NCBI GenBank assembly: GCA_020746995.1
Contig: JAGPXD010000007.1
Span: forward strand, 434,001 to 498,000
DNA from: Plectosphaerella cucumerina
Taxonomy: Eukaryota > Ascomycota > Sordariomycetes > Glomerellales > Plectosphaerellaceae
DNA length: 64,000 nt
Direction: 5' to 3'
Below the pieces are notes generated by a model. It was not told the DNA's origin. It ran no database searches and saw only the letters and a program-made list of their open reading frames with translations. The first letter of the stretch is position 1. Every line of letters begins with the position of its first letter. The position numbers were made by a program, and so were the translations under genes. Below are positions 33,116-43,792 of this stretch, piece after piece.

Positions 33116-33511
33116 GCCGAGATTGTGGGTTCGGGTGGGAGAAGAGGTCGGTTAAGCAAGTGAACGAACGGCTGAACGGCTGGATTCCCCCGCATTCTCG
33201 GCACCCCAGCTTTGGGTGAGCCGGGTGGGCGCCCTGTACGCCCTCCACATCCCCTGACTCGGAAGACGCTGCCCAGCCGAGAGCCAGGGCAGACCAATCG
33301 GCCGCGGGGTGATGGTCAGTGGCGGCAACGTCTGGCGAGTCTGGACTGGACTGGACTGGTTAGGTATTACTACTAGTACGCGACTCTCAGCCGAGGTCAC
33401 CATGTAGAGTTTGAGAGGGCATCATCTTCCTCGTCGATTTGCCACCATCTTCATCATGGGCCCAGGCACAGTTGCCTTGGAGTAAACATAGGAGCCATCT
33501 CATGCCTGTCA
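33116..33511. other. Intergenic stretch between two regulator genes
   Basis: It holds the upstream region of the first regulator and the 3' end of the second, both on the minus strand. A short run of repeated ACTGG/CTGGA units lies at 33340-33360. No gene was recognised. Confidence 0.4.
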
Positions 33512-35509
33512 TCAAAGTCCCGTATCCTGGAACTCCCCCAACCCACGAGTGAGACTGTCGAAAAAGGTCGCATCCACACCCTGCATCGACCAAGTCTCAG
33601 CTCGCGCAGAGTATCCTGGGTAGAACTCTTGAAAATCGTCGGGCAGACTGGGGCCCATCTCGTCTCCAGTCACGTCAGCCGAGGCTCCTAACCCCAGCTG
33701 GTCCCGAGCGCCAGGTCCCGGGGGCTTGATAGGCTCCCGGGTAACCAGAACGTCAGGAGAGATGACGATGATACCAAAGTACGGGATCTTGAGGCGAAAC
33801 GCACCAGCACCACCAAGGGGTTGCCCTTGGTCGTCCGATCCCGACGTCGTGCTGTACGTCAGCCCTGCTGCGACGTTGGCGTCGATCTCGAGCAGCTTGC
33901 GCAGGACGTCGGCGCCCTGTACCGAAAGCACGTCCTCAGACGCCGAGCACCCACCGCCCATGCGCCGCAGAGCGTCTTCCACCAGATCTCTGTCCCTGCG
34001 GCGCAGGCTTGCGAACTGCTCATCGCCGGATGGCACCTTGTGTGTGTCGATGTGGCCCACCATGACAGCCATGGCCGCCACGAGGGCGAAGAAGTCAGTC
34101 GTGTCGGGCATAGAGCTGGCGGCGCTGCTGAAGGACCGCACGGCAACGTACCGGAGGAGGACCTTCCGACCGGCTTCCACGCACTTTACCTTGTTTTCGT
34201 TGACTGAACCTGTCTCTCCACGCCCCCGGAGCATGAAGGGAAGATACAGCTGTACGTACAAGAAGTGGTGGAAGAGCTGGTCGGTGGCGCGGAGGGTCTC
34301 CCAGAGGATGGCGGCAGGGCTGTGCGAAATGTTGGCAAGGGTGGGCGCCTCCCACCAGTCTAAGGGCATGGCTGCCTCTGCCTTTTCCAGGTCCTTCTCG
34401 ATGCTGCGTATGTTCTGGCGGTCCTGGAAGTCGGAATCGCACTCGTTGCGGTCCATGATGCGGTATGCTGCGGCGAGCTGGAGCTGTTCCAGCTGCTCGA
34501 GTGGGTGGTCAGGCGGCGAGGTGCTGACTATGGGCCGGTGGCTTGGAGGAACCCCGAGGAGCAGGCAGAGAAAGTGCTCGACGTAGTGCATGCCAAACCA
34601 AGTCTTTCGAGGGTAGATCTTGTCGGACGGGCCGACGGACTGGATGTTGCAGTCGCCCCGTGGTCTGTGTAGGCCCATGAGCTGTGCCATGGTCATGGCG
34701 CGGCGGCAGGCGAGCAGGGCAAGTCGGAGGTGGCCGCCGTGGCATAGGTAGACGCTGTGGAGGATGAGGCAGTGAAGTGACTCGATGGTGGTCATCAGCT
34801 CATCGTCAGCGCAGACCAGCGCAGTGGCGGCGTTGGCAAGCCTTGTCATGATAACCTGACATGGTTCGGAGAGGGATGCCACCGACTCGGGGTCGCGATC
34901 GGCTCTCTGTAGCAGGATGGCCATGATGAGCATGTTCTTGGCCAGAACGGCAGGATGAGTCTCGAAAAGCAACGCCTGAGTGGAATCGACAGCCGTTTGT
35001 TGGAGGTGTGCTTCAAGACCGTTGTGGGGTATGAAGAGGATCTGGTGGAAGGAGAGGCGCGAATGACCGAGCTCGTAGATCTTGAAGGCGTCATCGGGTG
35101 ATGGGAGGGCCTTCAGCAGCTTATTCCGAATGTCTGAAAGCTTCTTGACAGCCGAGATTCTGGGGTCGACTGTGGCCTGACTTGGCGCGTGCCGGCTCCT
35201 GCTCTCCGCCAGAAACGTGTCGACGGACACGATGACCTGCTCCATCAGCTTCTCCATGCGCTGGGGCCGGCCCGACGCGTCGATAGGCGCAGGAACGGGC
35301 TCGGCAGAGTGTGCGTCTCCATTCTCGGGGTGATCCTGCCCGACGCAGACGGTATCCTTCTGCCGGCACTCACGGCAGGCGACCTGGTCGGCGTCGAAGA
35401 GGCAGCGGACCTTGCGGCGCTTGCACTCCCAACAGCTGGTGGTGCCCTTGCGGATCTTGCGGCGCTTCGGCGGAGGTTCGGGGCTGGCGGCAAGGCCGTT
35501 TGTAGTCAT
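33512..35509 (-). CDS. Zn(II)2Cys6 transcription factor (second regulator)
   Basis: Single-exon protein of 665 residues. A nuclear-localisation-like PPPKRRKIRK (12-21) precedes the zinc cluster C26-x2-C29-x6-C36-x8-C45-x2-C48-x6-C55. A moderately conserved Fungal_trans-like region follows, with LACRRAMTMAQLMGLHRPRG and KTWFGMHYVEHFLCLLLG. The C-terminal half is Gly/Pro-rich. It probably activates or represses a few metabolic genes. It lies head-to-head with the beta-tubulin gene across about 360 bases and tail-to-head behind the first regulator. Confidence 0.91.
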   Translation of the reverse strand: MTTNGLAASPEPPPKRRKIRKGTTSCWECKRRKVRCLFDADQVACRECRQKDTVCVGQDHPENGDAHSAEPVPAPIDASGRPQRMEKLMEQVIVSVDTFLAESRSRHAPSQATVDPRISAVKKLSDIRNKLLKALPSPDDAFKIYELGHSRLSFHQILFIPHNGLEAHLQQTAVDSTQALLFETHPAVLAKNMLIMAILLQRADRDPESVASLSEPCQVIMTRLANAATALVCADDELMTTIESLHCLILHSVYLCHGGHLRLALLACRRAMTMAQLMGLHRPRGDCNIQSVGPSDKIYPRKTWFGMHYVEHFLCLLLGVPPSHRPIVSTSPPDHPLEQLEQLQLAAAYRIMDRNECDSDFQDRQNIRSIEKDLEKAEAAMPLDWWEAPTLANISHSPAAILWETLRATDQLFHHFLYVQLYLPFMLRGRGETGSVNENKVKCVEAGRKVLLRYVAVRSFSSAASSMPDTTDFFALVAAMAVMVGHIDTHKVPSGDEQFASLRRRDRDLVEDALRRMGGGCSASEDVLSVQGADVLRKLLEIDANVAAGLTYSTTSGSDDQGQPLGGAGAFRLKIPYFGIIVISPDVLVTREPIKPPGPGARDQLGLGASADVTGDEMGPSLPDDFQEFYPGYSARAETWSMQGVDATFFDSLTRGLGEFQDTGL

Positions 35510-35868
35510 GTTGCTTCCGGGGGCGGCCGTTGCCTAGGCGGCCGTGGGCGTGGGCGCGTGTCGAGGGGGCGAGGGGGACGCAGCGGCAGAGGGGGTGTGA
35601 GGTTGACGGTGAGAAGGTTCGTCCGCCGAGCTCCGCCGAAGAGGGTGCGGACCTTGGGTTGATTCGTCAGCGGGGCACTTCAGGCACCCGTCACTACGGG
35701 GCCAAAGGGGTCTATCTCGGCGGAGCCGGCGGAAGGACGGAGGAAGATGTCAGGCAACAACAAACATGCTCGATAAAAGTGAGTGCCCGCCATTATTCTG
35801 GCAGCAAAACGGCTAGTCCAGAATCTTTTTTTATCCCAAGTATTTTTTCGATTTATTGGATTGTGGAG
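35510..35868. promoter_or_regulatory. Divergent promoter of regulator and beta-tubulin genes
   Basis: No coding frame is supported. T-rich tracts (35824-35850) lie just before the tubulin start at 35869. Confidence 0.4.
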
Positions 35869-37529
35869 ATGCGTGAGATCGTGAGTGTCCATTTTATCTC
35901 AGGAGGCCCATCCTCGACGACAAGACTGACTTCTCTTCTCTTCAGATTCACATTCAAGCTGGCCAATGCGTGAGTTTCTCCTCAGACGCACATCTCATGA
36001 CAAAATACTGACGAAAAACAGGGCAACCAAGTCGGCAGCGCCTTCTGGTGTGTTTGCTCCGCGACTGTTGATATCAGCTGGGACTGTCACTGACCAGGTA
36101 CAGGCGGGAGATCTGCGTAGAGCATGGACTTGACCGGAATGGAGAGTAAGTTCACCTCAGACAAGGATGAAGCCATCTCCAGCTGACCAACCTCAGGTTC
36201 CACGGAACATCAGAACTCCAGACGGAGAGACTCAACGTCTACTTCACAGAGGTTTGCCTTTTCGTCGACCGAATATCTGCCAGCCTACTAACCCCCGTCG
36301 ATAGGCAGACAGACAGAAATATGTCCCGCGCGCCGTCCTCGTCGACCTGGAGCCCGCCACCATGGACTCCATCCGGTCCGGCCCGCTCGGCCAGATGTTC
36401 AGGCCTGATAACCTGATCTACGGACAATCCGGCGCCGGCAACAACTGGGCCAAGGGCCACTACACCGAAGGCGCCGAACTGGTCGACCAGGTCATTGATG
36501 TGGTGCGTCGCGAGGCCGAAGGCAGCGATTGTCTTCAAGGCTTCCAGCTGACGCACTCGATTGGCGGCGGCACCGGCTCCGGTATGGGCACCCTCCTGCT
36601 AGCCAAGGTGCGCGAGGAGTTCCCCGATCGCATGATGGCCACGTTCTCCGTGCTGCCGTCGCCAAAGGTGTCCGAGGTCATCGTGGAGCCGTACAACGCG
36701 ACCCTGTCGATCCACCAGCTCGTCGAGCATGCCGACGAGACCTTCTGCCTGGACAATGAAGCTCTCAACGATATCTGTCGACGCTCGCTTGGTATCAAGA
36801 GTCCTTCGTACAGCGATCTCAACGGCCTGGTGTCACAAGTCATGTCCGGTCTGACGACGTGTTTCCGTTTCCCTGGCCAACTCAACTCGGACCTGCGAAA
36901 GTTGGCGGTGAACCTCGTTCCTTTCCCGAGGCTGCACTTCTTCACCGTCGGCTGTGCGCCTCTCACATCATCGGGATCGTTCTCGGCTCTTGGTGTGCCC
37001 GAGCTGACGCAGCAAATGTTCGATGCCAAGAACATCATGTCGGCCTCGGACTTCCGCAACGGCCGCTTCCTCACCTGCTCAGCAATCTTGTCAGTAGTCC
37101 TCCGTGCTCTCATTCTGATTATTGCTAACCCATCCCAGCCGAGGAAAGCTGTCCATGCGACAGGTGGAAGAGCAAATCCAGAAGATCCAGGCGAAGAACT
37201 CAGCCTACTTCGTGGACTGGATCCCGAACAACGTGCAGACGGCGCACTGCGCGATCGCACCCCGCGGGCTGAACGCCTCGTCCACCTTTGTGGGCAATTC
37301 CACTGCTATCCAGGAGATCTTCCGCCGCATCGGCGAGCAGTTCTCGCTCATGTTCAGGCGCAAGGCGTTCCTGCATTGGTATACCGGCGAGGGCATGGAT
37401 GAGATGGAATTCACAGAGGCAGAGTCGAACATGAACGACCTGCTGTCGGAATACCAGCAGTACCAGGACGCCGCGGCTGATGACGAGGAGCCGGAAGAGT
37501 ATGAGGAGTACCTGCCGCAGGAGGAGTAG
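35869..37529 (+). CDS. tub1: Beta-tubulin, divergent paralogue type
   Basis: Protein of 444 residues in seven exons: 35869-35880, 35946-35969, 36022-36047, 36104-36145, 36197-36251, 36305-37089, 37139-37529. The intron positions after codons 4, 12, 21, 35 and 53 match those of fungal beta-tubulins. MREI starts the protein, GGGTGSGMG is the GTP-binding loop and the tail is acidic (EEPEEYEEYLPQEE). The second acceptor AG at 36103 is preferred to the one at 36098 because it keeps the normal spacing. Residues His6, Phe167, Glu198 and Phe200 are of the benzimidazole-sensitive type. Divergent residues (REICVEHGL, LGIKSPSYSDLNGL) suggest the TUB1-type second tubulin of plant-pathogenic Sordariomycetes, not the main benomyl target; the symbol is given on that basis. 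Confidence 0.94.
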
Positions 37530-37749
37530 GCGGGGTCTGGACACAGTCTGTTGTCTGGAGTTGGCGCTCATGGGATAGAACTGCCGATAGAGGCTCACTA
37601 GCCGACGAGACATTCGTAATATTGATGGCGTATGGGACAATATTTTCGAGGTTGATGCTAGAGATACCGGGCTACCCAACCCTTAATAGTGTGAGAGTCT
37701 GTTCATGTTAGTTCGGGTCTCACTCAGCCCCAATCTCATACAGAGAAAC

Positions 37750-38160
37750 TCACTCAACCAAGTTCCCATCCGGATCCCGCACGTAGATACTCCGAATCGG
37801 CCCCCTAGCGCCCGTCCGGTTCACCACATCCCCTCCTTCCAGCACCTTGATGCCGTCCTTCTCAAACGCCGTCGCCAGACTCTTCAGGTCCGTGCCGTCC
37901 TCGACGACGAAGCACAAGTCGGCCGTGCCAGGCAGTGCAGTGGTAGCTTTCGGCTCGAACTCGCGGCCTTGCTGGTGTAGGTTGATCTTTTGCGCGCCAA
38001 ACCGCAGGGCGTGCCGGGTGACGGATGGGTCTGAAGCGGCGACGAACGTCTCGGGCCGCATGCCGAGGTGGGTCGCGTACCAGGACGAGGTGGCCACCAC
38101 GTCGCGGCAGGTGAGGACGAGATGGTCGAGAGACTTGACGATTGCGCGAGCGTTGGCCAT
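37750..38160 (-). CDS. VOC/glyoxalase-fold small protein
   Basis: Single-exon protein of 136 residues, starting at the ATG at 38160 (MANARAIVKSLDHLVLTC). The open frame runs further upstream, but that part does not look like protein. Fold motifs: SLDHLVLTCRD (first beta strand with a possible metal-binding His), INLHQQGREF, TADLCFVVED, and the end SIYVRDPDGNLVE with the conserved final Glu ligand. The length suits a one-domain vicinal-oxygen-chelate protein of the glyoxalase/bleomycin-resistance type; the substrate is unknown. A CCAAT box lies upstream at 38313-38317. Confidence 0.9.
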   Translation of the reverse strand: MANARAIVKSLDHLVLTCRDVVATSSWYATHLGMRPETFVAASDPSVTRHALRFGAQKINLHQQGREFEPKATTALPGTADLCFVVEDGTDLKSLATAFEKDGIKVLEGGDVVNRTGARGPIRSIYVRDPDGNLVE

Positions 38161-38430
38161 GATGGATGAGCTGATGTTGTTGTTGAGGTGATCAAAGAGA
38201 TGAGGCCGGAAAACCCAAGTTTCAAGGGGTTGAAGTCGGAATGATGATTCCCGGCATGGTGACGTCTTGGCCGATGCGGAGACGGCGGCGTTTGTCGTGG
38301 GTTTACCGACAGCCAATGAGCGGGGTCGAATAGAAAAGTGCAGTGAAATGCGGTCGGGCAACGGCTTTTCGCCGACAGAGGGAGAGTCCTGCTGTTCACA
38401 AGATGGGCGACTTGGCACTGGACAGCCTTG

Positions 38431-40301
38431 TCAACCCGTTCTTGTCGCCGCCGCTTTCACCTCAGAGCCCTCTGGCAGGTGGAACACCTTTCCAGGGTTC
38501 AGGATCCATCTGCCCGTCTTGTCAGTACATGTCGGGTATTCGAGAACACGGCCAGCAAACCTTGGATCAACAGCATGCTTGAACTGCCTCATGACGTGTA
38601 TCGTCTCCAAGCCGAGCTCATCGACCAGACAGTCCTGCGAGGGTGTCAGTATGTCTCCTCCATGAAAGCTTCTTTCCAGACTCACCATCTTGCCCATCCC
38701 AATGGCATGCTCCCCAGACACTGTACCCTCCATCTCCAGGGCGCGCGCCATCATCCCATGGATCGCCCCAGCAACGGCCTCTCGATCCCTCTCGTTCTTG
38801 GGATCGTACATCAGCGCCTCATGGAAGTTGCCATCTCCGACATGTCCGACAATGCTGGCAAACACACCGATCCGCGCGCCCTCTTCCTTGGACACCTCGA
38901 TCAGCTCGGCCAGCCGCGAGATGGGCACCGCCACGTCCGTCGACCAAATGGCGTGGCCCTCGGGTTTCACGGCCGTCATTGTCAAAAGCGCCTCCTTTCG
39001 CGCCGCCCAAAGGTCGCGCTCCTCGTCCGCGTTTCGCGCAAAGACGTACCGTGCCGGCTTGCATGAGCCCATCAGGTCCCGGACCTGTGAGATGTCGGCC
39101 TTGACACCCTCGGTCGATGGCCCGGAGAACTTGAGGAAGAGCGCTGGCTTGCCGCTCCACTCCATGGCGCGAACGGCGGCGCTGCCATGCTTGCTGACCA
39201 AACCCATCTGCACATCGTCCATGAGCTCCATGGCGCCAACCTGCACACCGGATCGGATGACCTTCGAAGCCGCCCGGGCCGCGTCGGCGATGGTGTCGAA
39301 TTCGACAACAGCCACGCTTGTTTCGCGCGGCACCACGGCCAGCTTGAGGGTGATCTCTGTGATGATGCCAAGCGTGCCCTCGGCGCCGACGAAGAGGGAT
39401 GTGAGGCTATACCCAGCCGATGTCTTCCTCGGGCGGCGGCGGGTCTTGATGACGCGACCGTCGGCGAGCACCGCCGTCACGTTGATGACCCAGTCGCGCA
39501 TGGTACCATAACGAAAGGCATTGGTTCCGCTACAGTTTGTTGACACCATCCCGCCAATAGTGGCCGTAGGCGACGGGTCAAGAGGGAGGAACAGGCCTTC
39601 ACCCGCTGTGGCCTTGTTGAGCGTCTGCCAATTGACGCCCGGCTGCACGACGACGTCCATGTCTTCAGGGTGAAAGGCGACGATCTTGTCCATGAAGGTG
39701 AAGTCGACGACGACACCGCCATAGGGAGAGGCAAAGTTGCCCTCGATGGAGGAGCCGGCGCCGAAGGGGACGAGGGGCACGCGATGGGCGTGGCAGATCT
39801 TGGCAACGGCGGCGACGTCTTCGGTCGTCCGAGGGTACACGATAGCGACCGCACGACCGGCTGTGTTGATGCTCGACCAGTCGGAGAAGCCGTGCGATTC
39901 GATCTCCTCCTCGTCGAAGCTGACGAGGTCCGAACCGAGTGCGGCCTCAATCTCTCGGGCGGCCTGGGGTCGAAGTCAGCAAGGACTCAATTGGCATCAA
40001 TAGGAAAGCAAATGTTCCTTACCGCCATCATACCCTTCTTGTCGGCATACTTGACGGGCGGGACGACCCCTTCTTCAGAGCTGGTCGGGGAGTGGGAAAC
40101 CAGGCCGATGGCGAGGCCGGCTCCGAACAGCGCCAACCCTCCGAGCACGAACGGTGTCGCAGATGCGCGCCGGGCAGCATCACTTGGGCCTTGCGGGGTT
40201 GCCAGTGACCTGCTGAAGCGCAAGCTCGGCAGCGGCCGCGTCGCTCGCGGTCGGCGGGCGATTCTGTGAAGGCTACGCGAAGGAGCCCGGAGTCCTAACA
40301 T
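38431..40301 (-). CDS. Mitochondrial D-lactate dehydrogenase (cytochrome), FAD-linked
   Basis: Protein of 569 residues. Exons on the minus strand: 40301-40023, 39963-38686, 38634-38561, 38509-38431. The last two introns are each 51 bases, in frame and without a stop, so they look like coding sequence; GT-AG borders and family alignment (GMGKM then DCLVDELG; AVDPR then WILNPGK) show that they are introns. The N terminus is a basic presequence with one membrane segment (FVLGGLALFGAGLAIGLVS). The FAD_binding_4 part includes VPLVPFGAGSSIEGN, and the C-terminal part includes GHVGDGNFHEAL and GEHAIGMGK. The enzyme oxidises D-lactate and passes electrons to cytochrome c, as yeast Dld1 does. Confidence 0.94.
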
Positions 40302-40594
40302 GGTGTTGATGGAGGTGTTGAGGAGAGGAATCCGGAGGAATCCGCCATCGCGTGAGACGAGTCAAGGTTTAGGGCCCGGGGGAAACAGGGGTGACCACGC
40401 TGTCACGCCTGGATTACAGCGCTAATCACAGCGGGCATGAGGCTATCTGGGGTCGGAGTCAGGGGGCAAGCTTCAAGTTATGTAAACGTCGATCGCGACA
40501 ACTTGAAGACATCAGCGTGCTGCTGCTGGATTTTTCCTCGCATCTACAACTCGAAGTACTGAAGCATCCTTCATTCTCCCCTCCCAAACAACCG

Positions 40595-42397
40595 TCACTC
40601 CACCTCCACGGGCTCCAGATTTCCCTTTGCTGGCCCCTCGACACAAAGTCCCTCCTTGGAGAACCGGCTCCCATGCACCGGACAATCCCAGGACTTCTCC
40701 ACGCCATTCCAGCACACGACACCCTTCAAGTGCGGGCACAGCGCGCTGACCTTCGTCACCTTGCCATTCTCATCCTTGTACACCGCAATGGGCGCCCCCG
40801 TCTTGGGGTTCAACACGCCTCCCGATCCCGGCACAAGATCCTCAATATCAGTAATGTCCGACTGCAGGAACCGCCTGTACTGCGAGTTGACCTGCAGGTC
40901 ATGCGATACCATCGTCGCCGCCGACTTGACAATCGAAGCCAGACGCTTCGGCGAGTACAGCTTGGCCCACGCGTTGTCGAGCCCGTCAATCTCGTCGGCG
41001 ATGAGCCGGCCCGCGATGACGCCGTGCGTTAAGCCGTTGCCCGAGTCGCCCGTCACGACAAAGGTGCGCTTCTGGAACTGGTTCAGACCGATGAAGGCGA
41101 CGTGGTCAACGGGCTCGAACACCTGCCCGCTCCAGCGGTAATCGACGGCGCCAGCCTGGGGAAACCGTTCGCGCGTCCATGCCTCGAGCTCCTCGAAGCG
41201 CCCGCTCGTCTCTTCCTGGCCGACTTTGTGGTCGCCGCCGCCGACGACGAAATAGTCGTCCTTTTCGTCGCATTCGGTCATTCGCACGTATTTGTACGCC
41301 TCGGCCGTGTCGTAGATGAGACAGTCCTCCACTGAACCCTTGGGGACGCGGATGGCGATGCAGTAGGTGCGCTCGCACGCCATCTCGACGACGACGCTTA
41401 GCTTCTGGAGTGGAACGTTTGTCGCCTCCACGGCGTGCTCGCACTTGATCGTGTTGCCGTTCTGCGTCTTGACCTCAACGTGCTTGTTGCCCATGCCGAG
41501 AATTTCGATGCCGGGCTCTTCGAAGGAGACGACACGGGTCTGGTTGTGGCAGCGGAAGTTGGGCTGCTTGAGGAGCCAGCCGAGGACGCCGTTGACATAC
41601 TTCGTCGGGTGAAAGGTCGCCTGGTTATGCCAGACTGCGCCATCGCGCTGGTCGGGTTGGCCGCTGCCACTTTCCCAGCCTTTGATGGTCAGGCCTTCCA
41701 CGTAAGTGACGTCGATACCAAGCCCTCGTGCAATGTCAACCTCTTCCTGAATGCTCTTGATGTCTTCGTCGTGCTTGGGGTCACTGCGCGGGTACTGCGA
41801 GATCGTGTAACCGGGGAGCTGGCGGTATTCGCAGTCAATGGCGAGCCTCGCGGCAATCTCTCCAACATGCTTGAGTGCCCAGCTGTGGCTCTCAGCGGCA
41901 GCCTTGGCACCATTCTTTCCGTGCTTTGACTGAATGCTGGTATACCCGTCGTCCAGGGCGTTGGAGAGATGCCCGCTGGTCCGTCCCGTCTCGCCCGACA
42001 GCAGCTCACGGGCTTCGAGCATGACGACCTGCTTTCCACGTTCAACGAGCTCAAATGCGATAGAGACGCCGGCGATGCCAGATCCAACGATGCAGACTTC
42101 GGTTTCCACGTCCTCGGAGAGGGGCTTCACACCCTCGGGGCGGCTGCCATATTTGTCGAGGTGCACCCAGACGGCATCCGTGGCGCCCGATGTTCTCTCG
42201 AATTGCTGTTCCGACGTGACAGTAGTAGCCGACATGTTTCTGATGTGGCGAAGGTTCTTTGGGAACGATTCTCTGGGCTGAATGGAGTGCTTGAGTGAGG
42301 ATGCAGCAGAAGACGAAATGGGATATCGTAGGGAGTGGGCAAGTTGATATGGTTTCACGAGAGGGCGCGCCCAAGTTGTTCTGATGAATGGTCTCAT
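40595..42397 (-). CDS. FAD-dependent oxidoreductase with C-terminal Rieske [2Fe-2S] domain
   Basis: Single-exon protein of 600 residues. A basic, Ser/Arg-rich N terminus may be a mitochondrial presequence; an internal Met near residue 55 (MSATTVTSEQ) is an alternative start. The DAO-type FAD region begins with EVCIVGSGIAGVSIAFELV and ends with VVTGDSGNGLTHG. The C-terminal Rieske domain carries C554-P-H556 and C572-P-V-H575, which bind the cluster. Bacterial and fungal proteins of this two-part layout are known as GlpA/DadA-like Rieske oxidoreductases, but their substrates are mostly undetermined; oxidation of an amine or amino acid is likely. Confidence 0.92.
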   Translation of the reverse strand: MRPFIRTTWARPLVKPYQLAHSLRYPISSSAASSLKHSIQPRESFPKNLRHIRNMSATTVTSEQQFERTSGATDAVWVHLDKYGSRPEGVKPLSEDVETEVCIVGSGIAGVSIAFELVERGKQVVMLEARELLSGETGRTSGHLSNALDDGYTSIQSKHGKNGAKAAAESHSWALKHVGEIAARLAIDCEYRQLPGYTISQYPRSDPKHDEDIKSIQEEVDIARGLGIDVTYVEGLTIKGWESGSGQPDQRDGAVWHNQATFHPTKYVNGVLGWLLKQPNFRCHNQTRVVSFEEPGIEILGMGNKHVEVKTQNGNTIKCEHAVEATNVPLQKLSVVVEMACERTYCIAIRVPKGSVEDCLIYDTAEAYKYVRMTECDEKDDYFVVGGGDHKVGQEETSGRFEELEAWTRERFPQAGAVDYRWSGQVFEPVDHVAFIGLNQFQKRTFVVTGDSGNGLTHGVIAGRLIADEIDGLDNAWAKLYSPKRLASIVKSAATMVSHDLQVNSQYRRFLQSDITDIEDLVPGSGGVLNPKTGAPIAVYKDENGKVTKVSALCPHLKGVVCWNGVEKSWDCPVHGSRFSKEGLCVEGPAKGNLEPVEVE

Positions 42398-43792
42398 CTT
42401 TCACCAAAATCCTAGGCCATGCAGCAGACTGAACATTCGATGCGGTCGCATTTGTATTCGGCGAGTCTCGATTGGCGCTGGGAAATGCCCGTGATATCAC
42501 AGTCGTGTCATCACGCCTCGTGCACCCCCGCCCAGCCAACGGGAGTCACCTCTCCGTCACTTTTCATGTGAGATCCCATACTGAGCTTCTTTCCCTACGT
42601 TTTGGGTAAAGGGGCACAGCAAGGCGTTTGTCCATGACCGCTCCATTCCTGCCGTCCGCTGCAATGTCTCCGGGTCTGGAGCGATTGCTCCGGCCTGTAC
42701 GGCTACATTGAGATGACCTCCAAGGTTCACAGCCCCTCTATTGCCGAGACGTCTGGCTATAATATTGGACTCAACACCATAAACTTGTTACTTTTGAGCT
42801 TTAATTCCAATGTCTCGAGCTATGATGATGAACTTAGGTAGGGAAACGTGGCGAGTTGGCCGATGTACCTAGATATCCTGGACAACTAGCAAGCTCGGAT
42901 GGTAGAGGGCATGGAGGAATTGAGGTCGTCTCATGGACTCCAACATCTGGAGAGACGTCGAAAGTTCATGACGAAGCTTCTAACGTTCCACCATCCCTAT
43001 CGACAGCCTCATCGACGAGTGTCGGCACCGGACGTTGCGTGGCATGGCCACAAACTGTCCTCATAGTTCTGGCGTTGTCAATCAGCTTCAACAATTGGTT
43101 TGATGGTGTAGTTGGTTATCACGTCAGTCTAACATCTCCGGATGGTCCACTGAAGGTCGGGAGATCGAGCCTCCCTCGAATCATTCTTTTGCCGGTTTCT
43201 ACAGCGGTCAGCGATGAATGCAGTGACCGTCCTCTTTTGTGGTCGAGAGAATCAATCATGCTGCGTTGAGTTGTTTCTATGTTGGAGGCATCACCCGCCA
43301 CAGTCAGGTGGACAAGGGCTGAACGTGCAGCACTCGGCATGGAGCTTGGCAGCTTGGCAAGGCGAGTCTGATAGAAGCGATGCATGTCATTCTCGGCTGT
43401 TTCTTTCAGCGCAGCCGCACCCAGAGAATGACTGCATATTAGATTGACATGTCTCTACAGGAGTCCGAACGACCCAATAGCAATCGCTTCGAGATTCAAA
43501 GGATGACGGCCAGATGCATGGCAACGTTGTCTCATCAGGCGGCTGACCGTGAGGTAGTAGAATCCTCTGGAAGTGGCATTTCGGAGGAATTGAGACCGTC
43601 TTGAACATCTGATTTTTGAGGTCGTGGAGGGTCGTTGGCGGTTTGCTCCCTGATGCCGGGCGAACATCATCCTCAAGAGGGCATACATGGGAGCTCACCA
43701 CCCCGTGCTCGTGATGGATAAATCCTGGAGATTCCCGGCACCTTGTGATCAACGACAGCAAGCCAGGATTGAACACGCTCACTGTACTCAAC
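42398..43792. other. Divergent intergenic region before the GH12 gene
   Basis: About 1.4 kb of lower GC content with no supported coding frame. TAGGTA-type elements lie at 42835-42840 and 42866-42871. Confidence 0.45.

Noticed and set aside
36094..36103. First of two nearby acceptor AGs in the third tubulin intron
   Set aside because: Using the AG at 36098 would add bases that break the conserved length and frame; the AG at 36103 restores the normal beta-tubulin spacing.
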